Shown here one piece after another: positions 19,501-28,845 of a stretch of DNA of 64,000 nucleotides. The notes below the pieces were generated by a model. The model saw only the letters and a list, made by a program, of their open reading frames with translations, did no database searches and was not told the origin of the DNA. The stretch covers positions 19,935 through 83,934 of the forward strand of contig DATEDP010000069.1 in assembly GCA_035281585.1 (NCBI GenBank). Direction: 5' to 3'. Numbering within the stretch: the stretch's first letter is position 1; each line of letters opens with the position of its first letter. The DNA is from a bacterium (GTDB taxonomy: Bacteria; UBA10199; DSSB01). Made by a program: the position numbers and the translations under genes.

Positions 19501-22500
19501 GAGCTTGACCGGCTCCGTAACCGGAACGGCGGCGGCCCGGCGGGCCGCGACCGGATCGCCCTGGGCCGGATCGGCTCCTGGAAAGGCTTGGGCCTTGGTC
19601 TTGGGCAGGAAGCCTTGGAGGAATTCGTGGAGTTGGGGATCCTGGGCCTTGATCAGGGCGCCGTAACGCCGCATCGCCAGGTTCAGGATTTCCACGCCCT
19701 TAGGCTCCGGCGCGAAAGCCCGGGGGTATTTTCGGGTGGCGACCTGGGTCGAATTGGCCCGGACCATGCCGATCACGTCCATGACGTTGTCGGCGCTGAT
19801 CTCGGCATGGGAGCCGTTCAAAAAGCCCTGCTGCTCGGCGCTCAAAGGTATCGGACGCAGCTTGGCTCCGCCGGTGCCGCGGCCGTAAGCGGCCAAGGTT
19901 GGATTCAGCGTTTCTTGGACCCAAGTGTTCCACTCTCCGCCTTCGGCATGGGCGGTGTGGCGGAGCGCGGCGACCAAGCGGGTGATCGCCCATTCGCTGT
20001 GCGTCGGGTCGGTGCTGGGGTTTTTCAGCGCAAATTCGAGACCGGCGAAGAGGGTTTGGCCATATTCGGCGCTCTTGGGATTGGCCAGGTTTTCGGCGCC
20101 GACCACGCCGAAGACTCCGAGCCAGGCGATCTCGGCTTGGTTGAAGATCCGCTGATCGTCGCCCTTGTCGCTGGCGCCGGCGATCTTGGCCTTCGGCGGA
20201 GTCCGGCCGACCTTGGTGTCGCCTTCCATCGGCACCAGCATGTCCTCGGTGACTTCGAGAACCGCCTCCTCCTTGGCGCTGCTCTTGAATGCTTCGGCCC
20301 GGGCGGCTTGATCCTTGACGTAAGCCTCGCTGCCTTCGTAGCTCTTGAGAATCTTGTCCAAGCGGCCCAGAGCCCCGTCCAGCCGGTCGCGGGCCGCGAC
20401 GTATTCGTCGTAGACCTGGTTGCCCGGTTTCTGCTCGGCCTGGGGAATCTGGTGGCGCAGCTCCTGGCTCAAAGTACGGAGCTCGACTTCGTATTTGGCG
20501 AGCTGGGAATAGTCCTCCCAAGCGGCCTTGCCGGCCTTGGCATCGGAGGCTTCGAGCCATTTGACCGCCTGTCCGATGTCGGTCAAATCGCGGAACTCGG
20601 CGCTGCGATGCATCAAGCTCTCTTCGACCTTGAGCATCGGCACGTCGCGGAGATAGGCGACCAACCGGGCCACCTCCTCGCTGGCCCGGGCCCGATCCTC
20701 GGGGCTGGCCGCTTTCTCGCTGGCCTCGATGGCGGTCTCCAGGTTCTTGCCGAAAACTTCCTTGCCCTCGCCGCCCTTGATGTAGCCGACCATGTCGAGA
20801 ACGCTTTGGGCATAGCGGCTGCGCAAATCGGTGCCGGCCGGCAAGCCGGTTTGAGTGGTCTTGGCCTCGCCGAGGACCGCCAACAAGTCGGGCAAATCGT
20901 TCTTGCGGAAATCAGCCAAGACTTGCCGGGCTTCGTCGGCGCTGGGGAGCTTGAGCGCCTTGGGCTGGAGGACGATCCGAATCAGGCCCTGGTCGGCTTG
21001 GGGCCCGGGCCGCCGCAGGATAAATTCGGTGGTTCCGCGGCCGGCGCTGTCTTCCACCGCGACCAATCGCTCTTTGTATTGGTCTTTGAGGCGGGCGACG
21101 GTGTCGGCCAGGCGCTGCTCGCCGCGGATCTCGACTCGGTATTCGGCGATCGCGCTCATCGCCCGGCCGTTCTGCTCGTAGTCAAGCTTGGTCTCGGCCT
21201 GGCTGAAGTGCTTCCAGGTGCCGTAGACCGGGCTGTGGGCCATGTTAGGCAAGGCCGGATTGGCGCTGCTGCTGATCCAGCCGTTCTCGGGAATCTTGGT
21301 TCCGGTGTTGAGAGTCTCGACCAGCGCCACCAGCTCGACGCTCTCGGCTCCGCGAGCCAGAAAGAGCGCATCGAAAGTCGCTTTAGTGAAGGGCGGATCG
21401 CCCGCTCCCACCGCCTGGAGGCGAGCCACCGGCGGCTCCCAATGGACTTCCTCGCCGCCGATCCGGAGACGCTGTCCGGCCTTGAGCGGGAGGCCTTCGG
21501 AAGCGATCTCTTTCCAGGAGCCCTTGGCCGAATCGAAGACCTCGACCTTGCCCTTGGCCAGGGCCTTCAAGCGGTAGGCGATTTTCCCGCCGCTTTTGAC
21601 CATCGCAATCTCGGCCTGGGGCAAATCCAGCGTTTCGAGCGAGCTTGAAGTCTCGCGGAGGCCGGCCCGACCGCCCAGATAAAGGACGTTGCTCTGGCTG
21701 AAGTCGAGGCTCAGGTCGATCTTGCCGTCGGTCGAGCTCAGCTTGGCGCCGAACTCCTTGGCTGAGGAGCGGCTATCGCCGAGCACCGGGCCACCCTCGC
21801 CGGCCTCGACCTTGGGCTCGGGCATGCCGCCACGGCGGGCCGCCAAGGGTTCGACCTTGGTGTCGCCAATCGGAGTCTCCTCCTTCACGGCTTTCTTGCG
21901 GATGACCTTGGTGCTGTCGCCGTCCGCGCTTTCCTTGGCCAAGGCTTTCGACAGGGGCGGCTTCATCGACTTGGTCACGTCGCCTTCGAGCCCCTTCACC
22001 ACTTTGGTCGGAGCTTCGACCGGAACTTTCTTGGTGGTGTCGCCTTCGGGCACGATCATGTCGTCGGTCACCGGGAGAACTTCTTCCTTGGCTGCCAGCT
22101 TGTCCTTAGGCTTGGCCGGCTCGACCGAAACGATCATATCGTCGGTGACTTTGGGCAGGGCGCTTTCCGGAACCGGCGGCGGCTCCAGCGGAATGATCAT
22201 ATCGTCGGTGACGTGGAAAATTTCCTGCTCGGCTTTGGCGTCGCCGGCCCGGTCGGCTTTGACTAGATCCGCCGGCAGCTCGGGCAGCCGGTCCAAAACT
22301 TCCTTGGCCTTGGCCGAGCGTTGGCCCTCGGGAACATGGAAGACTTGAATGCCGGCGCCGCTGAGCTTCAGCTCGAGCCGGCCTTTGACCACCAGCCGGG
22401 TCAGGCCCTTCATGTTCTCGCCGGTCAGACCCTTTTCCAGGGCCCAGCGGGCCAAGGCCAGCCTTTCGGCCGGTTTGCTCAAGCCGGTGACGGTGGCCAG

Positions 22501-25500
22501 CATTGGCGCATTGGCCAAGACTTCTTTGCCCGAGCCGATCCGGGTCGGCAAATCGGCCAAGGACTCGCCGGCGTGAGCCTCCCGCAACAGCAGGAAGGAC
22601 ATGAGCTGGCGGCCGGCCGGGGTTTCCTCGCCACCCTTGCCGAACAGCAGCTCGGCTTGAGCGGTCAAGGAACGGTGGAGGTCGCGGCCGACTTCGGGAT
22701 GGAACAAGGGCTCCAGCGACTCGGCCATCTTGTCGGGCGAGCTGGCCCGGAACATCGAAAAGACCAGGAGCTCGCCGATCAGAGACTGGCCTTCGGGCGT
22801 GCGAAGGCCATCGGGTCCGAGCGCGGCTTCGGCGGCCTTCTTCAAGGAAGGTTTCAAAGCCGGGGCGTGCTTGGCGTATTCGGCGAGCAAGGCCGGGTCC
22901 ATTCCGGTCTTGAGGGCGAAGGCGACCAAGCCCTGGCGGAGTCCGTGGAGCGGAGCGCCGTGACGCTCGAGGCCGGCGCCCTGCAAGAGCTTGGTGGCGG
23001 AATCGAAAAACTCGGCGCTGTGCTTGGCGACTTCGGCGGCGGCGATCGGGCGGCCGGGCCCGGCGAAAGGATGATTCTGGGCATAGCCCAAGAGCAGGGC
23101 CATGGCTTCCTTGCCTTGGCCGCTCTTCGGATCGAGGCCCATCTGCTCCTGCACGATCTTTTCGTAGGTCGCTTGGTCGGACTCGGCCCGCTTGGCGATG
23201 GCGGCGAAGCTCTCGCCGCCGAAGCGTGAAGCGAGCAAAGTTTGTAGCGCTTGTCTTCCCGCCGGCGAAGCCGGATCGAAGCCCATGCCCTGGACCACCG
23301 GCAAGAGGCGCTGAGTCTCGTAGCTCATCTCATGCTCGGCGTATTTCTGATGGCTGGCTTTCTCGATCTTGCCGATGCGGCCGCCGGAAAGGGCGTCGAT
23401 GCTGCGGCCGGCGACGATCATCTGGGCATCCATCACCGCGCTGGTCAGCAGTCGGGCCCAGAAGGGAACGCCGGGTTCGGCCGGCTTAAGACCGATGGCC
23501 TCGTTGAAATATTCGGCGCCGGTGAAGGCCAAGACCCGGGTGCCCCAGGCGGTCATCCCATGCTTGGCCACCGAGTTCATTCCCGAAGTGAAGCGAAGCC
23601 GGAAAGAGGCGGCTTGCAAACCCGATCCGGTTTCCAAAGCCCGGGCCATGTCGGCCTCGGCCCGGCCCAGGGCCCGGCCGCTCCAGCCGCCGAGGCCCTT
23701 GAGTCCCATGCCGGCGCCGTGGAGCAGCGCGAAGGTCACCAGCATCATGCCGAACTCTTGGCCGAAGTGCCCCAGGGTCCATTGGTCGGTCTTGCCCTTG
23801 AGCACCGTCAGCATCGCCATGTTGCCGAGGGTGAAGCCCGCCGCTTCGGCGCTCTTGCCGACCAAGAATCCGCCGGCCTTGAACAAGGTCGGATTCCGGA
23901 TCAGGCTGGCCGCCCGGGCGACGTAGACCGCCTCGGCGCCGACCGCGAAGCTTCGGGCGATCCCGAAGGGCACCAAGGCCATCGCGACGTTCTCGACGTA
24001 GTCGCCGCCGCCGGCGCTGCTGGTGGAATTGGCGGCGACGATCCCGGCGGGGCCGGCCGCGAAGGAAATGACGCTCCAAGCGATGTTGATCCCGCCCCGG
24101 ATTTTGGCCTCGGTCGGAAGCCCATCGAGCGATTTTCGGGCGGCCGATCCGACGTCGGGATCGTCCTTGAGGACGTCGAGAATGCCGGCCTTGGCCATCA
24201 TGTAGCCGTCGGCGCTCAAGGATTCGCCCAAGGCAAGCGCGGCCCTTCCGAAATCGACATCGCTGCAGGTCGGATTGTTGATCGCCATGAAGAAGTAGCC
24301 GACGTTGGAAGCGACGTGGAATTCGCTGGTGTCGGAGGTGTGAGGATCGGCGCCGTAATTTCCGGAGAAACCGGTGCGAAATCCGGGGAATCGCGAATCG
24401 CCGGCGACCCGGCCGATGGCCTGCTCGATGTTGGCGGCCTCGCCGCTGGCGACCAAGCGCTGGACCTCGTCCCATCCGGCCATGGTGTCGCGCTTCATGC
24501 TTTCGTATTCCTGCTGGCTGAACCCGCCAAAGGTCGAGTCCTTGCCCCGCTCGAGGAAATTGAGCCCGATCGAGCGCAGCACCCCCACCGTATTGGCCAG
24601 CCGGCGGCTCTCGTTGTGCTGGCGCAGCGCCCCCAGCAGCAATTGGGCGGTGGGATTCTCCGGAATCGAAGCCAAAGTCGCCTGGGCCTCTCGCATGTCG
24701 CCGGCATTGAGCTGGCGCATTCCGGTGGCCAGGGTGCCCATTTCCTTCAAGGCCGGGCCGGCGCCGGTGGCGGCGCCCAAAGCTTCGATCGAGCCAAACA
24801 TCTCCTCGGCTTCGGCCTTCCTTCCGCCGCCTTGATAGAGCTGAGCCAAGGTGAAAAGCGCGCCGGCCTTGGCCTGCGGATCCTTCATCGCCACGACGTA
24901 GAGCTTGACCGGCTCCAGGCTTTCCTGGACTCGCTCGCCCAGGCCGAGCTCGCTGAAGATCTTGGCCGCCTGGAGGCGGCGCTCGAAGCCGCGGGGGCCC
25001 TTGAGCTCGGCGGCGTCGAGCAGCAGAGCGTGGGCGCCTTGGGAGTACTCGGCGAATTCCTTGATCGATTGGGGCGTGAGGTTGGAGAGCCAAGCTTGAT
25101 CGCCGGCCTTGACCGCGGCCCGGTAACGGGTTTTGAAATCCTCGGCGATCTTCGCCGCCATCTTCTGCTGGGCCGGGCTGGCCTCGGCCGGCTGCTGCAA
25201 GAGCTCGTCAAAGCTCTTGGCCATCAAGGAGTCGGCAAGCTCGTTGAGCGCGACCAGCTTCTTCGATTCGGTGGCCGGGAGCAGCGGCTTCTCGCCCTGG
25301 GTCAAGGGCTCGTAGCTGGCGCTGGCCCGGCGGAGCAGGCCCAGGGCCACCACCCGCTCCTCCGGCGGAAGGTCGGTGGCCTTGGAGATTTCCCGGCTGA
25401 GCACCTCCAAGCGGGGGATTTTCACCGACAGCGCGGCGACACCCCGGGTCTTCGATTCCGAGGCGTCCTTGGCGTCGAGCCCCAGCAGGGCCATGTCGAT

Positions 25501-28479
25501 TTCCACCGCCATCGAGGCGAGCTCGATCCGAGTCTTGGCATCGGTCGGCTTGGGAATCTTGGCCTGGGGATTGCCGCCGTGGAGAAAATTCAAGAGGTCG
25601 TCGGCGACCCGGGCCAGGCCGCGTTGGGCGTCCTCCAAGTTCTTGCTGTCGCCGACGCTGGAATAATAGGCGACCTCGGCCATCCGCCGCCGGGCATTGA
25701 CCCTGGGATCGGAGACGCAGACCGCCATCTGCCGGGCCAGGATGTCGCCCTGCTCGCGTAATTTCTTTTCCTGGGGCAGGCCGCTGCCGCGCAAGACGCC
25801 GAGCAAAGCGGTGGTCATCTGGAGCCGGTCTTCGCCCTTGCTCTGGTCGGTGAAGGTCGCGTCCACCGCCTGCAAGACCGCATCGACCTCGGCCGAACGG
25901 CCGAGCTTGGCATAGCTCGCAAGCACCTCGAGCATGGCCCCGCGCATCTGCGCAGGATCTTTCAGGGCCTTGGCTTCGGCGAAGGCGGTGTCGGTGGCTT
26001 GGCTCTCTTCAAGGTATTTGGCCAGGCCGCCGGGCGCGAGATAGACCCGGATCTTCGGCATGTCGCCGGCCAGGGTTTTGTCGATCAAAGCGGTGAGCGC
26101 CGGACGCTGCTCGGCCGGGCTGCTGTTGAGAATGCCGGCTTTCAAATCCTCGCCGATTCCCTGGACCTCGGTCGGGCTGATGCCGGTGGCGCCTTGGGCG
26201 AAAAGATTGTTCCGGACGAGGTTGGACGGATCGCTCCATTCGCGGAGCAGGGCCGCGAAGTGCTCGGCTTTCTCGGCCGCCGGTGTCGAGGGCGGCAGAG
26301 CTTGGACCAAAGCGATGGCCGTCTGCATGTCGTGGACCAAATCGCTTGGGCTCCCGCTTTCGCGGTCGATGCGCAGCGCCAGCTTGGCCATGGCGATCTC
26401 ATCGCCGGTCGAGACGCCGCTGGCGATCATGGCCGGGCGGATCTCGCCTTCAAGCAGGGCGGTGACGTCGCTCTTGGCGGTGTCGAGCGCCCGCTCCAGC
26501 TCCTTGGTTTGAGCTTGGTATTTATCGTAAGGCGAGGAATCCCAGAAGCTGAGGGTCGGAGTCCGGGAATTACGGAAGGCGATGGCGGCCTTGTAATACT
26601 CCTGGGTGCGGAGCAGCCGCTCGTAGCTTTGCTCGGGCCCGCTGGATTTCAAAGATTGAAGCTCGCCCAAGGTGGCTTCCAAATCCTTTAAAGCCTGCTC
26701 GGCCTTGTCGGGATGGGTCGCGGTCAGCAACTTGAAGGCCGAGAGCTGGCCGTCGAAGGCCTTGGTCCGCTCGGCCAGGAATTCCGAGCTGACGGCCTCG
26801 GATTCCTTCTTGGCGGCCTCGTCCTTGGGGTAGGCCGCCAGATAAGTCTGGTAGGATTTCAGCGCCGGCCCTTTTTCGCCGTTGAGCGAAAGGGCCCGGG
26901 CCATCGGCAATGCCAGGTCCTTGCGGGTCGGATCGGCGGCCTGGGCGGCGGCATAGGCCGCCTTGGCTTTGGTTCCGTCCTTCTGGCCCAAATAGAAATC
27001 GCCCAGCGCCTTTTGATGGGCGGCATTCTCGGGATCGCAGTGGACCGCAAACTTGAGGTGCTTCTCGATCAAGCCGGAGTCGCCGCCCAAGCCGTCGGCT
27101 TTGAGCCGCTCGACTTTGGCTTGGTGCCAAGCGGCATAGCGCTGCATCAAGTGGAGCTTGGTGAAATCCGGGGTGTCGAACTCCTTTTTGACGCGGCCCT
27201 TGGAATTGAGCCAGGGCAGCTCGAAGCCGATCTTGTCCATCGCCCGCTGCACCCGCTTATCTTTCCAATGGGAGTCGAGATAGCCGAAGACCTCGGCGGC
27301 GCTGATCTTCTGGTCGGGGACGTCGCCTTCCCGGCCCGAGGCCCCGTCGATCAGGCCCGAGGGGATCCCGGCCTCGCGCAAGCTGGCGTAGAGCGCCTGG
27401 GCCACCGGGTTGGAATCGGCCGTGAACTCCGTCGTGAATGGCGCGAACTTTTCCTGAGCCAGCATCTCCAGCTCGGTGAAACGCTGCGATTTCTGGTGTT
27501 GGCCGGCATCGGTGGCGGCCTCGGCCGCCCGGTGATAGAGCGCGGCCGCCTCGACGTAACGGCCGGCTTCGATCAGATGGGCGCCGACGAAGCTGTAGGC
27601 GTCGCGATGCTTGCCGAGCATCTCGCGGCCCGATTCGAAGGAAAGCCGCTCCAGGATCTTGTCGACTTCGGCCGGCGAAACTCCGTCGACGATGGCTTGG
27701 GCATAATGCAAGCCGGCCTCGCTGAACCGCTCCTTCCGCTCCAGCGACTCGGCCAGGCGCAGCCGGGCCTGGGGATTCTTGCCGTCGAGCTCGACCGCCG
27801 TCTGGAAAAGACGATGGGCTGTGCTTTCGAGCTCCTGGGCTTCGCGCTTGCCGCCGACTCGGCGCCGGTCGCGGGCTTCGAGCAGCAGGTCCTCGCCCTT
27901 CAAGACCGAGGCTTGGGCCAGAATCTTGGGCAGGGTGAGGTTTTGCCAATGCTTGACCAAGGTCGGCTTGGCCGCGGCTTCCGCGACGCCGAATTTCTTG
28001 AAGACCTCCATCTGCTCGTGGAAAGGCAGCAAGCCCAAACGGGTGTTGGCCAGGGCCCAGGTCGCCAGCTCCCTGGCGTATTTCGGGTCGTCGGGTTTGA
28101 GCTTGTCCGGATTGGGCCAGGCCTTGAGCGAGCGGCGCGGCTCGCTGCCCAGCAATTCGCTTTGGACCTTTTTGCGATAGGCCGCGCTGAATTGGCCGTC
28201 ATTCTGCAGCTGTTCGATCTCGGTAAAGCCGATCTGGTGGAAGAAGCGGCGGATGCTGTCGCCGTGCTTGGTAAGGTTGTTCAGGGCCAGAGCGAAGACT
28301 TCGGCTCGCTCGACCCGGCCGTCGCCGGGGCCGGGAACCTTGCAAGTGCCGATAGTGGGGCCTCCACGAGCCGTGTCGGCCACGGCCCCGTCGATGTCCT
28401 TGTCCTTGACCCCTGCTTCGCGAAGACGCTCCAAAAAGGAAAGAAATGCCGAGTCGGATTTTTGGATGGTGTTACCCAT
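16513..28479 (-). CDS. Giant multidomain protein A: TPR-like, hydrophobic module, FHA, zincin, PP2C, C-terminal FHA (3988 aa)
   Basis: First gene of the operon and the longest in the window. Order by residue: EF-hand-like loops (GDGRVERAE; DQKISAAEV) and TPR-like helices (1 to about 1450); Gly/Ala-rich hydrophobic module (about 1490-1720); helical region; a linker at about 2080-2220 with three VTDDMI motifs and GDTTKK, GDVTKS and GDSTKV units, plus a VTEDML copy near 2740; FHA-like domain (about 2250-2350); a segment homologous to giant B containing RGEQRxAD; HETGH at 3209-3213; a second FHA-like domain (about 3357-3457); PP2C (about 3495-3860) with VNEDGF, LDGMGG at 3533-3538, SGDAA, FSDGIGD and ADNLTV; and a canonical C-terminal FHA domain (about 3890-3985) with ALGR, VSREHA and GSTSGTFVNG. 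No signal peptide. It aligns with giant B over most of its length but lacks the RelA/SpoT-like part. Likely phospho-threonine-dependent scaffold and phosphatase; role inferred only. Confidence 0.9.
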   Translation of the reverse strand: MGNTIQKSDSAFLSFLERLREAGVKDKDIDGAVADTARGGPTIGTCKVPGPGDGRVERAEVFALALNNLTKHGDSIRRFFHQIGFTEIEQLQNDGQFSAAYRKKVQSELLGSEPRRSLKAWPNPDKLKPDDPKYARELATWALANTRLGLLPFHEQMEVFKKFGVAEAAAKPTLVKHWQNLTLPKILAQASVLKGEDLLLEARDRRRVGGKREAQELESTAHRLFQTAVELDGKNPQARLRLAESLERKERFSEAGLHYAQAIVDGVSPAEVDKILERLSFESGREMLGKHRDAYSFVGAHLIEAGRYVEAAALYHRAAEAATDAGQHQKSQRFTELEMLAQEKFAPFTTEFTADSNPVAQALYASLREAGIPSGLIDGASGREGDVPDQKISAAEVFGYLDSHWKDKRVQRAMDKIGFELPWLNSKGRVKKEFDTPDFTKLHLMQRYAAWHQAKVERLKADGLGGDSGLIEKHLKFAVHCDPENAAHQKALGDFYLGQKDGTKAKAAYAAAQAADPTRKDLALPMARALSLNGEKGPALKSYQTYLAAYPKDEAAKKESEAVSSEFLAERTKAFDGQLSAFKLLTATHPDKAEQALKDLEATLGELQSLKSSGPEQSYERLLRTQEYYKAAIAFRNSRTPTLSFWDSSPYDKYQAQTKELERALDTAKSDVTALLEGEIRPAMIASGVSTGDEIAMAKLALRIDRESGSPSDLVHDMQTAIALVQALPPSTPAAEKAEHFAALLREWSDPSNLVRNNLFAQGATGISPTEVQGIGEDLKAGILNSSPAEQRPALTALIDKTLAGDMPKIRVYLAPGGLAKYLEESQATDTAFAEAKALKDPAQMRGAMLEVLASYAKLGRSAEVDAVLQAVDATFTDQSKGEDRLQMTTALLGVLRGSGLPQEKKLREQGDILARQMAVCVSDPRVNARRRMAEVAYYSSVGDSKNLEDAQRGLARVADDLLNFLHGGNPQAKIPKPTDAKTRIELASMAVEIDMALLGLDAKDASESKTRGVAALSVKIPRLEVLSREISKATDLPPEERVVALGLLRRASASYEPLTQGEKPLLPATESKKLVALNELADSLMAKSFDELLQQPAEASPAQQKMAAKIAEDFKTRYRAAVKAGDQAWLSNLTPQSIKEFAEYSQGAHALLLDAAELKGPRGFERRLQAAKIFSELGLGERVQESLEPVKLYVVAMKDPQAKAGALFTLAQLYQGGGRKAEAEEMFGSIEALGAATGAGPALKEMGTLATGMRQLNAGDMREAQATLASIPENPTAQLLLGALRQHNESRRLANTVGVLRSIGLNFLERGKDSTFGGFSQQEYESMKRDTMAGWDEVQRLVASGEAANIEQAIGRVAGDSRFPGFRTGFSGNYGADPHTSDTSEFHVASNVGYFFMAINNPTCSDVDFGRAALALGESLSADGYMMAKAGILDVLKDDPDVGSAARKSLDGLPTEAKIRGGINIAWSVISFAAGPAGIVAANSTSSAGGGDYVENVAMALVPFGIARSFAVGAEAVYVARAASLIRNPTLFKAGGFLVGKSAEAAGFTLGNMAMLTVLKGKTDQWTLGHFGQEFGMMLVTFALLHGAGMGLKGLGGWSGRALGRAEADMARALETGSGLQAASFRLRFTSGMNSVAKHGMTAWGTRVLAFTGAEYFNEAIGLKPAEPGVPFWARLLTSAVMDAQMIVAGRSIDALSGGRIGKIEKASHQKYAEHEMSYETQRLLPVVQGMGFDPASPAGRQALQTLLASRFGGESFAAIAKRAESDQATYEKIVQEQMGLDPKSGQGKEAMALLLGYAQNHPFAGPGRPIAAAEVAKHSAEFFDSATKLLQGAGLERHGAPLHGLRQGLVAFALKTGMDPALLAEYAKHAPALKPSLKKAAEAALGPDGLRTPEGQSLIGELLVFSMFRASSPDKMAESLEPLFHPEVGRDLHRSLTAQAELLFGKGGEETPAGRQLMSFLLLREAHAGESLADLPTRIGSGKEVLANAPMLATVTGLSKPAERLALARWALEKGLTGENMKGLTRLVVKGRLELKLSGAGIQVFHVPEGQRSAKAKEVLDRLPELPADLVKADRAGDAKAEQEIFHVTDDMIIPLEPPPVPESALPKVTDDMIVSVEPAKPKDKLAAKEEVLPVTDDMIVPEGDTTKKVPVEAPTKVVKGLEGDVTKSMKPPLSKALAKESADGDSTKVIRKKAVKEETPIGDTKVEPLAARRGGMPEPKVEAGEGGPVLGDSRSSAKEFGAKLSSTDGKIDLSLDFSQSNVLYLGGRAGLRETSSSLETLDLPQAEIAMVKSGGKIAYRLKALAKGKVEVFDSAKGSWKEIASEGLPLKAGQRLRIGGEEVHWEPPVARLQAVGAGDPPFTKATFDALFLARGAESVELVALVETLNTGTKIPENGWISSSANPALPNMAHSPVYGTWKHFSQAETKLDYEQNGRAMSAIAEYRVEIRGEQRLADTVARLKDQYKERLVAVEDSAGRGTTEFILRRPGPQADQGLIRIVLQPKALKLPSADEARQVLADFRKNDLPDLLAVLGEAKTTQTGLPAGTDLRSRYAQSVLDMVGYIKGGEGKEVFGKNLETAIEASEKAASPEDRARASEEVARLVAYLRDVPMLKVEESLMHRSAEFRDLTDIGQAVKWLEASDAKAGKAAWEDYSQLAKYEVELRTLSQELRHQIPQAEQKPGNQVYDEYVAARDRLDGALGRLDKILKSYEGSEAYVKDQAARAEAFKSSAKEEAVLEVTEDMLVPMEGDTKVGRTPPKAKIAGASDKGDDQRIFNQAEIAWLGVFGVVGAENLANPKSAEYGQTLFAGLEFALKNPSTDPTHSEWAITRLVAALRHTAHAEGGEWNTWVQETLNPTLAAYGRGTGGAKLRPIPLSAEQQGFLNGSHAEISADNVMDVIGMVRANSTQVATRKYPRAFAPEPKGVEILNLAMRRYGALIKAQDPQLHEFLQGFLPKTKAQAFPGADPAQGDPVAARRAAAVPVTEPVKLGKLELDAGQGLGADLASFQSDRVYLSETVKLPGVTMTPALRAELKKAESIFEHGGMIIELRPGKPLLMERMSGAETMNAVPAGPEVVKFYDIWKAERSFQPVDAATAKSAYTELKARTDRLGIKLFLGEEQSRGSKRADLEGEIKQHGDALAYLNQLMKLLPDSMLANMHLKQIHLSVPRQGAGLLSSYDSDTGAVYLYSGAFTGSRRYMSALFFHETGHSTAERYSTGPKGDPSIPIEVRQTMESAHATLVKSGAMLGLDWAAGAKDRASYQGSFDEFLAELNFMYVTAGPKLRQHIESFPEKSRERMAWDFVYSEIRDRVFQGREYDYSGLKPTLKPVAAEAKSEPNRDFIPTKDMADGSILELVLSPATDSAYQTKEPHILIPADPSVSETQLFGILTKKGADLWFSPQQRNIRVTDAAGKLKGLRGSQSPVKLESGDTVEVGLFKFKYDGEKLAPDGTLAMRRVDPQPVAAPSTAEGVLQDNTPTQPRQGTYSRQTTAEYGSVSAHTDEGVGYSKPGKPPVNEDGFLQGSNWAIVLDGMGGMGSGDKASAVAGREFQRLMEDPAFNTGRVENLVDAMVQAGDKVNLEVNGGPAMSAESGTAAVAHRILKQPDGSYQVQLAVSGDAAAIIFRPDGHGGYEMRFRTEEQSAVAEGRRLGEITNTLVARRNHLANVVTGGLGLNKVAKPQGYTQTIAPGERMLMFSDGIGDSFSKEELGHILRGAKSAEEAQTRIVEAAHLKMTRLKNGRAAFRDPQQILGLPDGQNGMIGAVAVDGLAGFYMGKDGTIYGRVVEFRDGAGSRQYGIEVPWAKGQYYTENARGEGVVVAGTFSSDRGYYGPVDKYKADNLTVHAYFHDVPGAKAPPGRVKPEPATDPDQTQVFLRPAKASQGSDGSWSFSLQGKQTIALGRNVKEGQILLTDQTVSREHATILLNQGEYFIYDKGSTSGTFVNGQRVPRDASLVMLPGATVQLGNSVFTFQIMSDGSARLTPSN

Positions 28480-28845
28480 CGAGCCCCTTTTCGCCCCTGG
28501 AGCAAGGAGCGCCTGTTAACCCGTCTAGCCAATCCTTTATCGGCCGAGGGCTAAGGCGACATTGCGCCGGGGAGGAAATTTTTTTCAAGGTCCATTTCAG
28601 CAAGGGGGTGGAGCCTTTCAGACTTGAAATTATTGTATTTTCCCTCCCCTTTATAAGGGGAGGGTCAGGGAGGGGTAGAGGGTCTCGCAAAAATGGCGGC
28701 GTCGGCAAAATTGCCAAGGCTCTACCTCCCCCTGACCCCCTCCTTACAAAGGAGGGGGAATAGGATTTTCCCCTCGGAACCGGAAATTTAAAACCTCTTT
28801 CCCGCGCCGCTTCGTCACCGACCTCAAATTCGCTGAGGAGACCTT
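28480..28845. repeat. Divergent intergenic region with a long inverted repeat (28634-28762)
   Basis: This 366-base gap separates the operon of giant proteins (minus) from the vWA gene (plus) and must hold both promoters, though I see no convincing -35/-10 pair. Its right half is an imperfect inverted repeat. The left arm contains CCCTCCCCTTTATAAGGGGAGGG followed by TCAGGGAGGGGTAGAG; the right arm contains CTCTACCTCCCCCTGACC followed by a CCCTCC/GGAGGG palindrome. It has the same plan as the murA-hisD repeat at 40287-40401 and the shorter copies at 51 and 56155. No coding potential was found. Confidence 0.65.

Noticed and set aside
18757..25761. Long open plus-strand frames opposite giant A
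   Set aside because: Same reason: antisense shadows over a convincing multidomain protein.
28634..28762. CRISPR array or transposon end
   Set aside because: There is only one inverted repeat, no regular spacers, no target duplication and no transposase.
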